NCBI RefSeq assembly: GCF_007474545.1
Contig: NZ_VKOG01000001.1
Coordinates: 682,001-746,000, forward strand
DNA length: 64,000 bases
Origin: Chryseobacterium binzhouense
GTDB lineage: Bacteria; Bacteroidota; Bacteroidia; Flavobacteriales; Weeksellaceae
Direction: 5' to 3'
Shown: in pieces, positions 1-9,695 of the stretch
Position numbering within the stretch: the stretch's first letter is position 1
How the letters are laid out: each line of letters begins with the position of its first letter
Notes under the pieces: model-generated
Databases searched by the model: none
Seen by the model: only the letters and a program-made list of their open reading frames with translations
Told to the model about the DNA's origin: nothing
Made by a program: the position numbers and the translations under genes

Positions 1-2
1 CG

Positions 3-1379
3 GTAGGAGATCCTTTTGTTATTGATTTTGTTGCACACGAAATGGGTCATCAGTTTGGGGCAATGCATACACAAAATAACAACTGTAACAGAAACCCTCC
101 TACAACCATAGAACCGGGAAGTGCCAGTTCTATCATGGGATATGCAGGTATCTGTCCGCCAAACGTACAGCAAAATTCTGATGCTTATTTTCATGCAGTA
201 AGCATTAATGAAATGTATACCAGACTTACAACAGGAAATACATCAACTTGCGGTACCAAAACGCCAATTGCCAACGCAGAGCCTGTGGTAAATGCAGGTT
301 TAGACAAAAGTATTCCTAAAAGTACACCGTTTATGCTTACGGCAACAGCCACAGATGCCAATAATGATCCGCTTACGTATACATGGGAGCAGATTGATGC
401 AGGTGTAGCACCAATGCCGCCTCAGCCGGCAAGTACTGTTGGTCCGCTTTTCAGATCTGTAATGCCTTCAGCATCGCCGTCAAGATATTTTCCAAGACTA
501 TCAACCATTGTTTCCGGATACGATCCTGCAATTGTAACTCCTACGGATTACAGAGCATGGGAAAAACTGCCATCTGGAGCTAGAGAACTTAATTTTTCTG
601 TTCTGGTAAGAGATAATAATGCATTGGGCGGGCAGACAGGACGCGATGATGTTAAACTCACAGTAGTAAACTCTGCTGGTCCTTTTGTTGTTACTTCGCA
701 AAATACTCCAGGTATCGTATGGACAGAAGGTCAGTCACAAACCGTTACTTGGAATGTCGCAAACACTACTGCTGCACCGGTAAGTACACCTAATGTTACT
801 ATATTATTATCAACAGACGGTGGATTAACTTTTCCTTTCGTATTGGTGGCAAGTACGCCGAATGATGGGACTCATACATTTACAGTGCCGGGTAATTTAG
901 GAAACAGTACGAATGCAAGAATTATGGTAAAAGCAATTGATAATGTTTTCCTAAACGTAAATTCACAAAATTTTACGGTTAATTCTTCTGCTGTTGTTGT
1001 ACCTCCGATCCCTAACCCGGGAACGCCTGGAACACCGGGAACACCAGGAACGCCGGGTGTACCAGGAACACCTGGGAATCCTGGTACAACTCCATCTACC
1101 TTCTTTGAAGGGATGATGATTTATCCAGTTCCATCTTATGACGGATATGTATATATTAAATTAGACTTCCCGAGACTGACTCCGCTTCGTCCGTATGCAT
1201 TTAACTATACCATTTATGCAATGGATGGTAAACTGGTAATTCCTAAAAGATCAAGATTATTCTTCTCTGATCATTTAGAAAAAATTGATTTAAGACATCT
1301 TCCTACTGAAACGTATATGATAGAGGTTGAACTGGAAGGTAATCAGATCGTTAAGAAACTAGTAATGTTTAATAAATAA
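3..1379 (+). CDS. Secreted metzincin metalloprotease, C-terminal part, with T9SS sorting domain (5' partial)
   Basis: The frame is open from base 3, so the N-terminus lies outside the window; the first internal ATG at 42 is not the true start. The zinc-binding motif HEMGHQFGAMH (codons from base 36) fits HExxHxxGxxH, and SSIMGYAG downstream fits the metzincin Met-turn, pointing to a reprolysin-like (M12B-type) protease. Ig/fibronectin-like segments follow, then a collagen-like linker of repeated PGTPG units (about 1016-1090). The last 85 residues (from MMIYPVPS to KKLVMFNK) resemble a type A type IX secretion signal, so the protein is probably exported by T9SS and surface-attached or released. 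The substrate cannot be told from sequence. Confidence 0.85.
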   Translation, partial: VGDPFVIDFVAHEMGHQFGAMHTQNNNCNRNPPTTIEPGSASSIMGYAGICPPNVQQNSDAYFHAVSINEMYTRLTTGNTSTCGTKTPIANAEPVVNAGLDKSIPKSTPFMLTATATDANNDPLTYTWEQIDAGVAPMPPQPASTVGPLFRSVMPSASPSRYFPRLSTIVSGYDPAIVTPTDYRAWEKLPSGARELNFSVLVRDNNALGGQTGRDDVKLTVVNSAGPFVVTSQNTPGIVWTEGQSQTVTWNVANTTAAPVSTPNVTILLSTDGGLTFPFVLVASTPNDGTHTFTVPGNLGNSTNARIMVKAIDNVFLNVNSQNFTVNSSAVVVPPIPNPGTPGTPGTPGTPGVPGTPGNPGTTPSTFFEGMMIYPVPSYDGYVYIKLDFPRLTPLRPYAFNYTIYAMDGKLVIPKRSRLFFSDHLEKIDLRHLPTETYMIEVELEGNQIVKKLVMFNK

Positions 1380-1397
1380 TATTTATATCATTAACAT

Positions 1398-1436
1398 AAA
1401 AACCGTTCAGCAACTTAAGCTGAACGGTTTTTTATT
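1398..1436. terminator. Rho-independent terminator after the metalloprotease
   Basis: A 14-bp perfect stem (AAAAACCGTTCAGC / GCTGAACGGTTTTT) with a 7-base loop is followed by a T tract. A-rich on one side and T-rich on the other, it could also stop transcription coming from prfC on the minus strand. Confidence 0.85.
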
Positions 1437-1478
1437 TTTAGATTGTTTATTGTTTCTCAACAATAGTGTATTCTGCTT

Positions 1479-3074
1479 TTATGAATTTTGAAACTCACTG
1501 ATAAAATGCAGTTTCACATTAGGAAATTTTTCCTGCGTCATGTGTATGGTAAAAGAAGAATCTGCTAAAAATACAAGCTGATTGTATTTGTCTCTAGCCA
1601 AAAATCTCTGTTTCAATCTGGCAAATTCCTTGAATTCATCAGATTTTTCATCAGCTTCCACCCAACATGCTTTATGCATAGAAAGTGGCTCGTAAGTACA
1701 TTTTGCACCGTATTCATGCTCTAAACGGTATTGTATTACCTCGTACTGAAGCGCACCAACGGTTCCAATGATTTTTCTGTTGTTCATTTCGAGGGTAAAA
1801 AGCTGAGCAACACCTTCATCCATCAATTGGTCAATTCCTTTAGCAAGCTGTTTTGCTTTTAAAGGATCATTATTATTGATGTATCTGAAGTGTTCCGGAG
1901 AGAAATTCGGAATTCCCTTGAAACTCAATTTTTCACCGCCTGTCAATGTATCACCAATTCTGAAATTTCCGGTATCATGCAAACCTACAATATCACCAGG
2001 GAAGCTTTCGTCTACCACTTCTTTTTTATCTGCAAAGAACGCATTGGGAGAAGAAAACTTCATTTTTTTCCCTTCTCTCACCAACAGATAGTTTTCATTT
2101 CTTTTGAATGTTCCCGAAACAATTTTTACGAAAGCCAGACGGTCTCTGTGCTTAGGATCCATATTTGCGTGGATCTTAAATACAAAACCTGTAAACTGAT
2201 TTTCTTCCGGTTTTACTAAGCGCAAATCACTTTCTTTGGGTTGTGGCATTGGTGCGATATCAATAAATGCATCCAGTAGCTCACGAACTCCAAAATTATT
2301 TAAAGCAGAACCAAAAAATACAGGCTGAAGATCTCCTTTCATATAATCTTCGCGGCTAAATGCAGGATAAACAGACTGTACCAGATCTAATTCTTCTCTT
2401 AGAGTAGCGGCTGCTTTTTCACCGATTACTTCATCAATAGAAGCATCATTAATATCATCAAACTTGATTGCCTCACCAACTTTCTGTTTTTTCTCTTCCA
2501 AAAACAGCTGTATATTATTTTCCCAGATGTTGTAAATCCCCTGAAAATCGCTTCCCATACCAATTGGTAATGAAAGTGGACAAACGGTTAATCCAAGTTT
2601 TTGCTCTACTTCATCCAGAAGATCAAATGCATCTTTACCTTCACGATCCAGCTTATTGATGAAAACCAGCATCGGAATATTTCTCATACGACAAACCTGA
2701 ACAAGTTTTTCAGTCTGTTCCTCAACCCCTTTAGCTACATCAATAACAACAATCACAGAATCTACTGCAGTTAAAGTTCGGTAAGTATCTTCAGCAAAGT
2801 CTTTGTGACCGGGAGTATCAAGAATATTAATTTTGTGATCTCTGTACTCAAATGCCAAAACGGATGTTGCTACAGAAATTCCTCTCTGTCTTTCAATTTC
2901 CATGAAATCGGAAGTCGCTCCCTTTTTTATTTTGTTGGATTTTACGGCACCAGCTTCCTGAATTGCACCTCCGAATAAAAGCAATTTTTCAGTAAGGGTG
3001 GTTTTTCCGGCATCGGGGTGAGAAATGATCCCAAATGTTTTTCTTTTTTGTATTTCTTTGATTAAGTCTGACAT
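1479..3074 (-). CDS. prfC: Peptide chain release factor 3
   Basis: A translational GTPase that recycles RF1/RF2 from the ribosome after termination. G-domain motifs are visible near the N-terminus: SHPDAGKTT (G1), DTPGHKDF (G3) and NKLDREGKD (G4), followed by the EF-Tu-like domain II and the RF3 C-terminal domain. The frame opens 33 codons earlier (base 3173), but I chose the ATG at 3072-3074 (MSDLIKEIQKRKTF). It gives 531 residues, close to E. coli RF3 (529), and places the G1 loop at the usual distance from the N-terminus. It is a single gene, divergent from the CPBP protease. Confidence 0.93.
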   Translation of the reverse strand: MSDLIKEIQKRKTFGIISHPDAGKTTLTEKLLLFGGAIQEAGAVKSNKIKKGATSDFMEIERQRGISVATSVLAFEYRDHKINILDTPGHKDFAEDTYRTLTAVDSVIVVIDVAKGVEEQTEKLVQVCRMRNIPMLVFINKLDREGKDAFDLLDEVEQKLGLTVCPLSLPIGMGSDFQGIYNIWENNIQLFLEEKKQKVGEAIKFDDINDASIDEVIGEKAAATLREELDLVQSVYPAFSREDYMKGDLQPVFFGSALNNFGVRELLDAFIDIAPMPQPKESDLRLVKPEENQFTGFVFKIHANMDPKHRDRLAFVKIVSGTFKRNENYLLVREGKKMKFSSPNAFFADKKEVVDESFPGDIVGLHDTGNFRIGDTLTGGEKLSFKGIPNFSPEHFRYINNNDPLKAKQLAKGIDQLMDEGVAQLFTLEMNNRKIIGTVGALQYEVIQYRLEHEYGAKCTYEPLSMHKACWVEADEKSDEFKEFARLKQRFLARDKYNQLVFLADSSFTIHMTQEKFPNVKLHFISEFQNS

Positions 3075-3202
3075 ATCGTATTTTGAAGTTGCAAAAATCG
3101 TGAATTTTAATGGATTGTGAAAATCAAATATTTCAGAAGAAGGCAACATGCACCTCTTGTTAATTAAAATCAAGATTAAAGTGTTTTAAACAACAAAAAA
3201 AT

Positions 3203-3210
3203 TATCTTTG
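3203..3210 (+). promoter_or_regulatory. Candidate -7 element for the CPBP protease gene
   Basis: TATCTTTG matches the Bacteroidota -7 consensus TAnnTTTG exactly and lies 18 bases before the start codon. No TTG lies at the usual -33 distance, so support rests on this one element. Confidence 0.45.
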
Positions 3211-3228
3211 TTACTGTAATTTTTAGAC

Positions 3229-4059
3229 ATGGAAAAAAGCAGATATCCGAAATTTATTTTTGACTGGGTTGGAGGTTTAATTCTCTTTGCGGGTTATATT
3301 GCAGGGAGTATGTTGGCCGGTTTTTTTGTATTGATGATAAAAGTTCTTTTTCAGATTGATGTAGCTCAGAAACCGTGGTTTTTAATGATGGCAAATGCTT
3401 TGGTTTTCCCTTTAATTATTGCGTTTTTCGATTTTTTTGTAGTTCGTCCTTCTACTAAAATGAAATTAAATTTTAATTTTTCTCCCACAAATTTCTCCAC
3501 TTATCTTCTTATTTTCCCCATGATGTTCGGAATGATGCTGATAGGAGAATTCACGACTTCGCTTATTCCTACAACAGGACCTTTTTTTGGTGATATTTAT
3601 CGCTTTTTTGAAAATGTGATGAAGAGTTTAACCGATGATCCGGCTGTCATGATTATAGCAGCGGTGATTATGGCACCTGTTTTTGAGGAAATCATTTTCA
3701 GGGGAATCATCCAAAAAGGAATGATCAATAATGGTGTAAAGCCCTGGAAAGCAATTTTTATTGCATCTTTATTGTTCGGTCTTATTCATGGAAATCCTTG
3801 GCAATTTGTAGGAGCATCTTTATTGGGAATTGTTTTGGGATTAGTTTATTATAAGACAAAATCTTTGCTTTTGCCCATTCTTTTGCACGGTTTTAATAAT
3901 TTAACCTCATCAATTCTGATTTTTTACACTCAGAAAGAAAGTTTTGCTGAGGTTTTCCGTTTGGAAGAATGGATGATTTTAATTATTGGAATTGTACTGT
4001 TTGCATTATTTTATTATTTATTTATGAAAAAATATAAAATACATTATTCTGAAAATTGA
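3229..4059 (+). CDS. CPBP-family intramembrane metalloprotease (CAAX protease-like)
   Basis: A 276-residue integral membrane protein with about seven or eight hydrophobic segments. It carries the family motifs in order: EEIIFRG (E153, E154, R159), IHGNPWQF (H187) and LLHGFNN (H220), the proposed metal ligands of the CPBP/Abi (Rce1-like) family. Bacterial members are membrane proteases, some linked to bacteriocin self-immunity, but no bacteriocin gene is adjacent here and the substrate is unknown. It is preceded by its own -7 element and followed by a bidirectional terminator, so it is probably monocistronic. Confidence 0.85.
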   Translation: MEKSRYPKFIFDWVGGLILFAGYIAGSMLAGFFVLMIKVLFQIDVAQKPWFLMMANALVFPLIIAFFDFFVVRPSTKMKLNFNFSPTNFSTYLLIFPMMFGMMLIGEFTTSLIPTTGPFFGDIYRFFENVMKSLTDDPAVMIIAAVIMAPVFEEIIFRGIIQKGMINNGVKPWKAIFIASLLFGLIHGNPWQFVGASLLGIVLGLVYYKTKSLLLPILLHGFNNLTSSILIFYTQKESFAEVFRLEEWMILIIGIVLFALFYYLFMKKYKIHYSEN

Positions 4060-4087
4060 TTTCTAATGAATTTAGGAGTACAGTATA

Positions 4088-4121
4088 AAAAAGCATATCA
4101 CGATAAAATGATATGCTTTTT
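4088..4121. terminator. Bidirectional terminator between convergent CPBP and MFS genes
   Basis: A 13-bp perfect stem (AAAAAGCATATCA / TGATATGCTTTTT) with an 8-base loop sits between two genes that converge, with A/T tracts on both sides. Confidence 0.85.
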
Positions 4122-4123
4122 GC

Positions 4124-5344
4124 TTATAAATTTTTAGGCTTAATCATCCATGGGATAAGAAAATAGAATGCTGTGGCGGTTGCTGTAAGCAGAATACCGG
4201 TTCCGATCCATAAAATTGTAAAACCAAATTTTTCAGCGATTAAAGTTCCCAGATAGGGTGTGATAATGAAGGCGATAGAAAAAGCAATTCCATTCAGTCC
4301 CATATAAGCTCCCTTATTGTTTTGTCCGGATCTCAAGGCTGTAATTGTTGACATGAACGGCAATGCCCAGATTTCTCCAACCGAGAGCAAAGTCATCGAA
4401 ATAATCAGCGTTATTATGCTGTAGTCAAAACCAAGCATGGCGTAAGAAAGTCCGCAAATAAAAGTTCCGAGAAACATCGTTCTTGCTAAGTTGAGGTATT
4501 TTTCTGCAGCCTGTACCAATCCCATTTCAAGCAAAACTACAATAAAACCACTGTAACCCAAAAGATAACCAATGTTCTGCTGGCTTAGATGCGCTGTTTC
4601 TTTGTAGAAAATCGTTAAAGTACTGAAAAGCTGAAAAAAACATATTGAAAAAAGCATACACAGAAAGCAGTAAATCAAAAATTTACCGTCTTTATAAGGC
4701 GAGTTCTCTTTTTTTATCTCAATAGCTTCTTTTACTTTTCTAGCTTTCAGTTTTGCTAATTTATTGCGTTTATTGAAAAAGATAATGTATAAAATACCTG
4801 CCGAGAGAGCAGCAAAAGCATTAGAGTAAAATAAAAACTCGTAAGATATTGCCGACAAAATTCCACCTAAAGCCGGACCGATTGAAAACCCCAGATTAAT
4901 TGCCATCCGGTTCAGGGAAAAAGCCCGTGTTATATTTTCGGGTTTTGCATATTTGGTAATGGCAACTGAGTTGGCAGGACGAAAAGAATCGCTTACAATA
5001 CTCTGCAGCAAAATAATTGCTGCCACTCCGATTTCTGTTTTGAATAATGGAATTAAACAAAATAACGGAACACTCAACAATAAGCTAAGATATTGAACTC
5101 TGTATTCCCCAAATTTGTCGGTAATAAAACCTCCAAACCACGAACCGATTACCGAACCGATTCCGAAAAAGCTAAGTACAATTCCTGTATTTTCGATACT
5201 GAATTTTAAATGAGCAGTCATGTACACACCCAAAAAGGGAAGTACCATGGAGCCGGAACGGTTGATAAGCATAACCAGTGCCAACATCCAGCTTTCTTTA
5301 GACAGTCCTTTGAAGGAGTTGGTATATAAATGTATAATTTTCAC
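4124..5344 (-). CDS. Major facilitator superfamily transporter
   Basis: A 406-residue polytopic protein with about 12 hydrophobic helices split by a basic cytoplasmic loop (around residues 195-215, KRNKLAKLKARKVKE), the usual 6+6 MFS layout. The loop between helices 2 and 3 reads GGFITDKFGEYRVQ, close to the family A motif (GxxxDRxGRR). It resembles the MdtH/DHA1-type drug exporters, but no substrate can be assigned. It lies downstream of glnS on the same strand but is separated by a terminator, so it is likely transcribed alone. Confidence 0.85.
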   Translation of the reverse strand: MKIIHLYTNSFKGLSKESWMLALVMLINRSGSMVLPFLGVYMTAHLKFSIENTGIVLSFFGIGSVIGSWFGGFITDKFGEYRVQYLSLLLSVPLFCLIPLFKTEIGVAAIILLQSIVSDSFRPANSVAITKYAKPENITRAFSLNRMAINLGFSIGPALGGILSAISYEFLFYSNAFAALSAGILYIIFFNKRNKLAKLKARKVKEAIEIKKENSPYKDGKFLIYCFLCMLFSICFFQLFSTLTIFYKETAHLSQQNIGYLLGYSGFIVVLLEMGLVQAAEKYLNLARTMFLGTFICGLSYAMLGFDYSIITLIISMTLLSVGEIWALPFMSTITALRSGQNNKGAYMGLNGIAFSIAFIITPYLGTLIAEKFGFTILWIGTGILLTATATAFYFLIPWMIKPKNL

Positions 5345-5388
5345 AATTTCTAAAATTTAATAGTTTATAGTCTGGATTTATAAAACAA

Positions 5389-5419
5389 AAAACAGGACTT
5401 AAAAAATAAGCCCTGTTTT
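5389..5419 (-). terminator. Terminator downstream of glnS
   Basis: The stem AAAACAGGACTT / AAGCCCTGTTTT has one mismatch and a 7-base loop. The minus-strand copy runs into T-rich sequence just after the glnS stop. Confidence 0.75.
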
Positions 5420-5441
5420 ATTTATTTGAAACAAACAAATT

Positions 5442-7115
5442 TTACTCCGGCTTATAAGAGTCCTTTAATGTCACAGTTCTGTTGAATACAAAATTGGTAT
5501 CCGTAGAATCCTGATCCTTTGTAAAATATCCAATTCTCTGGAATTGAAGAGGTTCTCCAACTGCCACATCTTTTAGACTTGGCTCAGCAAACCCCTGAAC
5601 TGTAGTTACAGACTCAGGATTGATGAAATTTAAGAAATCCACATCTTTCTCAGCATCAGGCTGTTCCACAGTAAATAGTTTATCATAATTTCTTACTTCC
5701 ACAGGAATGGCATGCTTCGCAGAAACCCAGTGAATTGTTCCTTTTACTTTTCTTAAACTTTCTTCAGTTCCGCTTCCAGACTTAGATTTTTCATCATAAG
5801 TAGCATATATGGTCGTGATGTTTCCGTTTTCATCTTTTTCTACTCTTTCACCTTTAATGATATAAGCAGATTTCAGACGAACTTCTCCGCCTAACTTTAG
5901 TCTGAAGAATTTGTTGTTTGCTTCTTCCTTAAAATCTTCACGCTCAATATACAATTCTCTGGAGAACGGAATTTCTCTTGTTCCAGCATTTTCCTGTTCA
6001 GGATTATTTTCTGTTTCCAGCCATTCTTCCTGTGCTTCAGGATAGTTTTCTATGATTAATTTCACAGGATCAACCACCGTCATTACACGTTTTGCGACTT
6101 TATTCAGGTCTTCACGAACGCAGAATTCCAATAGCTGAAGTTCAATTAAGTTTTCTCTTTTGGCAACACCTACTTTTTCAATGAAATTTCTAATGGAAGT
6201 TGGGGTAAAGCCCTTTCTTCTCATTCCGGAAATCGTAGGCATTCTCGGATCATCCCATCCATTCACTACTTTTTCAGCGATAAGCCTCTGTAGCTTTCTT
6301 TTCGAAGTAATCATGTAAGAAACATTCATTCTTGCAAATTCCCTCTGTTTGTTTTTTACCTTGCCTTCTTCGTACACCTGATCCAGATACCAGTTGTATA
6401 AAGGTCTGTGGTTTTCAAACTCCAGAGAACACAGTGAGTGAGAAATTTGTTCGATATAATCAGACTCGCCATGTGCCCAATCGTACATTGGATAGATTTT
6501 CCATGCCGTTCCTGTTCTGTGATGAGGTTTATTCAGAATTCTGTACATCACAGGATCGCGCATGTTCATATTGGGTGAGATCATGTCAATTTTTGCACGA
6601 AGAGACATAGAGCCGCTTTCAAATTCTCCGTTTTTCATCCTTTCGAACAAATCTAAAGATTCTTCCAAAGGACGGTTTCTGTACGGCGATTCTATTCCCG
6701 GTTCTGCGGGATTTTTTCTCTGTTCGGTAATCACTTCAGAAGGCTGCTCATCTACATAAGCTTTTCCTTCTTTAATGAGCTGAACTGCCCAATCGTAAAG
6801 CTGCTGGAAATAATCGGAAGCGTACAATTCTTTATCCCATTTAAAGCCCAGCCATTCAACGTCTTTTTTAATTGAATCTACAAATTCCTGTTCTTCTTTT
6901 TCAGGGTTTGTATCGTCGAAACGAAGGTTTACAGGAGCATTGTATTTTTCGCCCAAACCAAAGTTGATGCAGATAGCTTTTGTGTGTCCTACATGCAGAT
7001 AACCGTTGGGCTCAGGCGGAAAACGGAAACGGAGCTGGTCTTTTTCCAGACCGTTTGCCAGATCTTCTTCTATAATTTGCTCAATAAAATTGAGTGATTT
7101 TTTTTCTTCTTCCAT
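5442..7115 (-). CDS. glnS: Glutamine--tRNA ligase
   Basis: A class I aminoacyl-tRNA synthetase charging tRNA-Gln in the cytoplasm. The HIGH-type signature is HVGHTKAICINFG, and the KMSKS-type signature is MITSKRKLQRLI, as in bacterial GlnRS. FPPEPNGYLH and the GlnRS C-terminal anticodon-binding beta-barrels are present. The frame opens 13 codons upstream (7154), but I prefer the ATG at 7113-7115 (MEEEKKSLNFIEQ), which gives 557 residues, near the E. coli length of 554. Presence of GlnRS implies direct glutaminylation rather than relying only on the GatCAB route. Confidence 0.95.
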   Translation of the reverse strand: MEEEKKSLNFIEQIIEEDLANGLEKDQLRFRFPPEPNGYLHVGHTKAICINFGLGEKYNAPVNLRFDDTNPEKEEQEFVDSIKKDVEWLGFKWDKELYASDYFQQLYDWAVQLIKEGKAYVDEQPSEVITEQRKNPAEPGIESPYRNRPLEESLDLFERMKNGEFESGSMSLRAKIDMISPNMNMRDPVMYRILNKPHHRTGTAWKIYPMYDWAHGESDYIEQISHSLCSLEFENHRPLYNWYLDQVYEEGKVKNKQREFARMNVSYMITSKRKLQRLIAEKVVNGWDDPRMPTISGMRRKGFTPTSIRNFIEKVGVAKRENLIELQLLEFCVREDLNKVAKRVMTVVDPVKLIIENYPEAQEEWLETENNPEQENAGTREIPFSRELYIEREDFKEEANNKFFRLKLGGEVRLKSAYIIKGERVEKDENGNITTIYATYDEKSKSGSGTEESLRKVKGTIHWVSAKHAIPVEVRNYDKLFTVEQPDAEKDVDFLNFINPESVTTVQGFAEPSLKDVAVGEPLQFQRIGYFTKDQDSTDTNFVFNRTVTLKDSYKPE

Positions 7116-7268
7116 TAATTTCGCTTTAAAGTCGTACCAAACGACAGTTTGCAAATTTAGTAAATTTAGATGTCTAAAAAAAGCAAAGATTTTTTAAATA
7201 AAACTCACAACTATTGGAACTTTTTTACGATATTTGCTAAACCAAAAAACTAAATATTACCTGTCGCT

Positions 7269-7346
7269 ATGAATAAGTTCAAAAAGAAATTTTCTGAATT
7301 TTTAAATTACATCAAAAAATCAATCTTTATTGATGGAGTAATTTAA
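7269..7346 (+). CDS. Possible 25-residue basic micro-ORF (low confidence)
   Basis: Between glnS and menC a short plus-strand frame starts MNKFKKKFSEFLNYIKK and ends at 7346, overlapping the end of the convergent menC gene by 4 bases. It is basic and amphipathic. There is no ribosome-binding site, and the nearest -7-like sequence is imperfect. It may be chance in AT-rich DNA; otherwise this gap holds nothing I recognise. Confidence 0.18.
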   Translation: MNKFKKKFSEFLNYIKKSIFIDGVI

Positions 7347-8365
7347 CTATTTTCAAGGATATACGTTTCAAAAAAAAGTTTATCCCCATCTAAATGTAAG
7401 GGACTTGGAAAGTTATTTGTAAATAAATTTCCTGTCCCTAATCCTTGTGGCATATTGCTTTTTTTTGTGAAGGTATATTGAGAAATAGCATTCAAACCTA
7501 TGTTGCTTTCCAACGCAGAGGTGATCCACCATTTAATATTTAATTGTTCAGCAAGGGATATCCACTCATCCGAACCTGAAAATCCTCCAGCTAATGCAGG
7601 TTTTAGGATGATGTACTGAGGTTTTACTGTTTCTAAAAGCTTTTTCTTTTCAGAATAATCAATTATACCAATTAATTCTTCATCTAATGCAATTGGAGTT
7701 GGAGTATGGGAGCATAATTCAGTCATGTCATCCCATTTTCCTGCTTTTATGGGCTGTTCTATGGAGTGGATTTGTAAGTCTGCTAATTGTTTCAAAACAA
7801 TTTTTGCTTTATCTTTAGTAAAACCTCCATTAGCATCTACCCGAATTTCAAGTTGATCTTTTGTGAATTTTTTTCTTAACTTTTGAAGAATTGTATGTTC
7901 TGATTGCCAGTTTACACCAATTTTCAGTTTAATACAATAAAATCCTTTTTCCAGCTTATCTGTTATTTGTTCCTGCATGTATTCAATATCACCCATCCAG
8001 ATCAGCCCGTTGATTGTTATTGCTGATTTTCCTTCGGTAAACTCACTCGGAAAATAAATGTTTTTCCCATGTTTCAGATTGAGCAATGCCTGTTCATAGC
8101 CAAACCAGATGGAAGGGGACTCTTTCAATTCATCCTTTAAAAACTCTGGTTTTTGGTTGATGTTATTACAAAGCCATTGCAGTTTTTCTTCATAATCGGG
8201 TCGGTCATCAAAACTTAATCCACGGAAAATTGCACATTCACCAATTCCTTTTTTATCGTTGTCAAAAACTTCAAGAATGTAGGTCTCTTTATCAAGCAAA
8301 ACGCCGCGAGCTGTTCCACTCGGGCGTTTGAAGTTTAATAAATATCTGAAATATTTTGCTGTCAT
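7343..8365 (-). CDS. menC: o-Succinylbenzoate synthase (enolase superfamily)
   Basis: Likely dehydrates SHCHC to o-succinylbenzoate in menaquinone synthesis. The 340-residue chain shows the enolase/MLE-subgroup residues in order: the KLK catalytic lysine motif (YCIKLKIG), metal ligands in RVDANGG, SIEQP and ALDEE, and the second lysine in IILKPALAGG, followed by SALESNIG. Menaquinone is the usual respiratory quinone of this group. It starts inside the last base of fbp (TAATG overlap), so the two are translationally coupled. Other enolase-superfamily roles, such as dipeptide epimerase, are possible but less likely given the size and motif spacing. Confidence 0.82.
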   Translation of the reverse strand: MTAKYFRYLLNFKRPSGTARGVLLDKETYILEVFDNDKKGIGECAIFRGLSFDDRPDYEEKLQWLCNNINQKPEFLKDELKESPSIWFGYEQALLNLKHGKNIYFPSEFTEGKSAITINGLIWMGDIEYMQEQITDKLEKGFYCIKLKIGVNWQSEHTILQKLRKKFTKDQLEIRVDANGGFTKDKAKIVLKQLADLQIHSIEQPIKAGKWDDMTELCSHTPTPIALDEELIGIIDYSEKKKLLETVKPQYIILKPALAGGFSGSDEWISLAEQLNIKWWITSALESNIGLNAISQYTFTKKSNMPQGLGTGNLFTNNFPSPLHLDGDKLFFETYILENS

Positions 8366-9381
8366 TATTTTACACTGTCAATTCGCATAAATTCTTCTGC
8401 TTTTTCTACCATGTCAACACTTCCACAGAAAAATGGTATTCTTTGGTGAAGTTCCGTTGGTTCAATTTCAAGGATTCTTCTAAAACCGTCTGATGCTTTT
8501 GCGCCTGCCTGTTCTGCCAGAAAAGCCATCGGATTGCATTCATACAGCAACCTTAGTTTTCCATTCGGAGCCTGAGAATAAGAAGGGTAGATGTAGATTC
8601 CTCCTTTCAGCATATTTCTGTGAAAGTCTGCTACTAAAGAACCGATATATCTTGATGTATAAGGTCTGTCGCCTTCTTCCATCTGACAATATTTGAGGTA
8701 GTTTTTCACTCCCTGAGGAAATTTTATATAGTTTCCTTCGTTGATAGAATAAATTTTTCCTGTTTTCGGAAACATCATGTTGGGATGCGAGAGATAATAC
8801 GTTCCCAAAGAAGGATCAAGTGTAAAACCATTTACACCATTTCCTGTTGTGTAAACAATCATGGTTGATGAGCCGTAAATCACATAACCGGCTGCAATCT
8901 GATTGATTCCTTTTTGTAAAAAATCTTCAAGCTGTACAGGGGTTCCGGGTTCTGTAACTCTTCTGTAAATGGAAAAAATTGTACCTACAGAAACATTTAC
9001 ATCAATGTTTGATGAGCCGTCAAGAGGATCAATTAGCACAACATACTTACTAAGATGCCCGTTTTCTCCGCATTTGATATCAATAAAATCATCATTTTCT
9101 TCAGAGGCAATTCCGCAGACTACTTCTCTTTGTGATAATGCTGTGATGAAAATTTCGTTGGCAATTACATCCAGTTTCTGCTGCTCTTCGCCCTGTACAT
9201 TTTCATTTCCTGCTTTTCCGATGATATCTGCAATACCTGCTTTATTAACTTCCCTGTTTACAACTTTGGATGCTAATCTTATGGCACTCAGAAGACGCGA
9301 AAACTCTCCTGTGGAATATTGGAAGTCATCCTGTTTGTCAATAAGAAATTCTCCTAAAGTCTGTAATGGCTGATCTGACAT
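8365..9381 (-). CDS. fbp: Fructose-1,6-bisphosphatase class 1
   Basis: Hydrolyses fructose 1,6-bisphosphate to fructose 6-phosphate in gluconeogenesis. The class 1 metal and phosphate motif [17 protein letters not shown] is intact, as are [19 protein letters not shown] and [15 protein letters not shown] of the substrate pocket. Length (338) is typical. It is the first gene of a two-gene operon with menC, sharing one base. The pairing of a gluconeogenic and a quinone gene has no obvious metabolic logic. Divergent from aspartate kinase across a 314-base gap. Confidence 0.95.
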   Translation of the reverse strand: MSDQPLQTLGEFLIDKQDDFQYSTGEFSRLLSAIRLASKVVNREVNKAGIADIIGKAGNENVQGEEQQKLDVIANEIFITALSQREVVCGIASEENDDFIDIKCGENGHLSKYVVLIDPLDGSSNIDVNVSVGTIFSIYRRVTEPGTPVQLEDFLQKGINQIAAGYVIYGSSTMIVYTTGNGVNGFTLDPSLGTYYLSHPNMMFPKTGKIYSINEGNYIKFPQGVKNYLKYCQMEEGDRPYTSRYIGSLVADFHRNMLKGGIYIYPSYSQAPNGKLRLLYECNPMAFLAEQAGAKASDGFRRILEIEPTELHQRIPFFCGSVDMVEKAEEFMRIDSVK

Positions 9382-9695
9382 ATTTTATCTTTTTACGATT
9401 TGCCCAAATTTCGGAAAATTTATTGCAAATAAAAAATAAAATGCATAGAAGTGTAATGTTATGAAATTCAGTGTTTTATTGTTTTATTCTTTCTGTTGTT
9501 GCCAAATTTGCATGAATTAAAAAAAACTAATTTATTGATTAATATTGATTATTTGGGGGATATCCGGAATTTTAATAAAATCTTAATCCTATTACAATAC
9601 TAGGGTATTTCATATCTCGGTGTAAATTTATAATTTTGTGACCCGTAAAAAACGATCTTCAATTTTTATCTAACAATTTTATTTCTAACTATTTA
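9382..9695. other. Intergenic region between divergent fbp and aspartate kinase genes
   Basis: The 314 bases hold no credible ORF. They are very AT-rich and must carry promoters for both flanking genes. The only exact Bacteroidota -7 match facing the aspartate kinase is at 9631-9638. No riboswitch-like fold such as a lysine element was recognised. Confidence 0.5.
9631..9638 (+). promoter_or_regulatory. Candidate -7 element for aspartate kinase
   Basis: TAATTTTG fits TAnnTTTG and lies 57 bases upstream of the ATG. No TTG is found at -33. Confidence 0.4.

Noticed and set aside
3075-3173. N-terminal extension of prfC
   Set aside because: The extra 33 residues (MILINKRCMLPSSEIF...) have no match to RF3, and the length without them equals known RF3.
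7116-7154. N-terminal extension of glnS
   Set aside because: The 13 extra residues are not seen in GlnRS, and the internal ATG gives the usual length.
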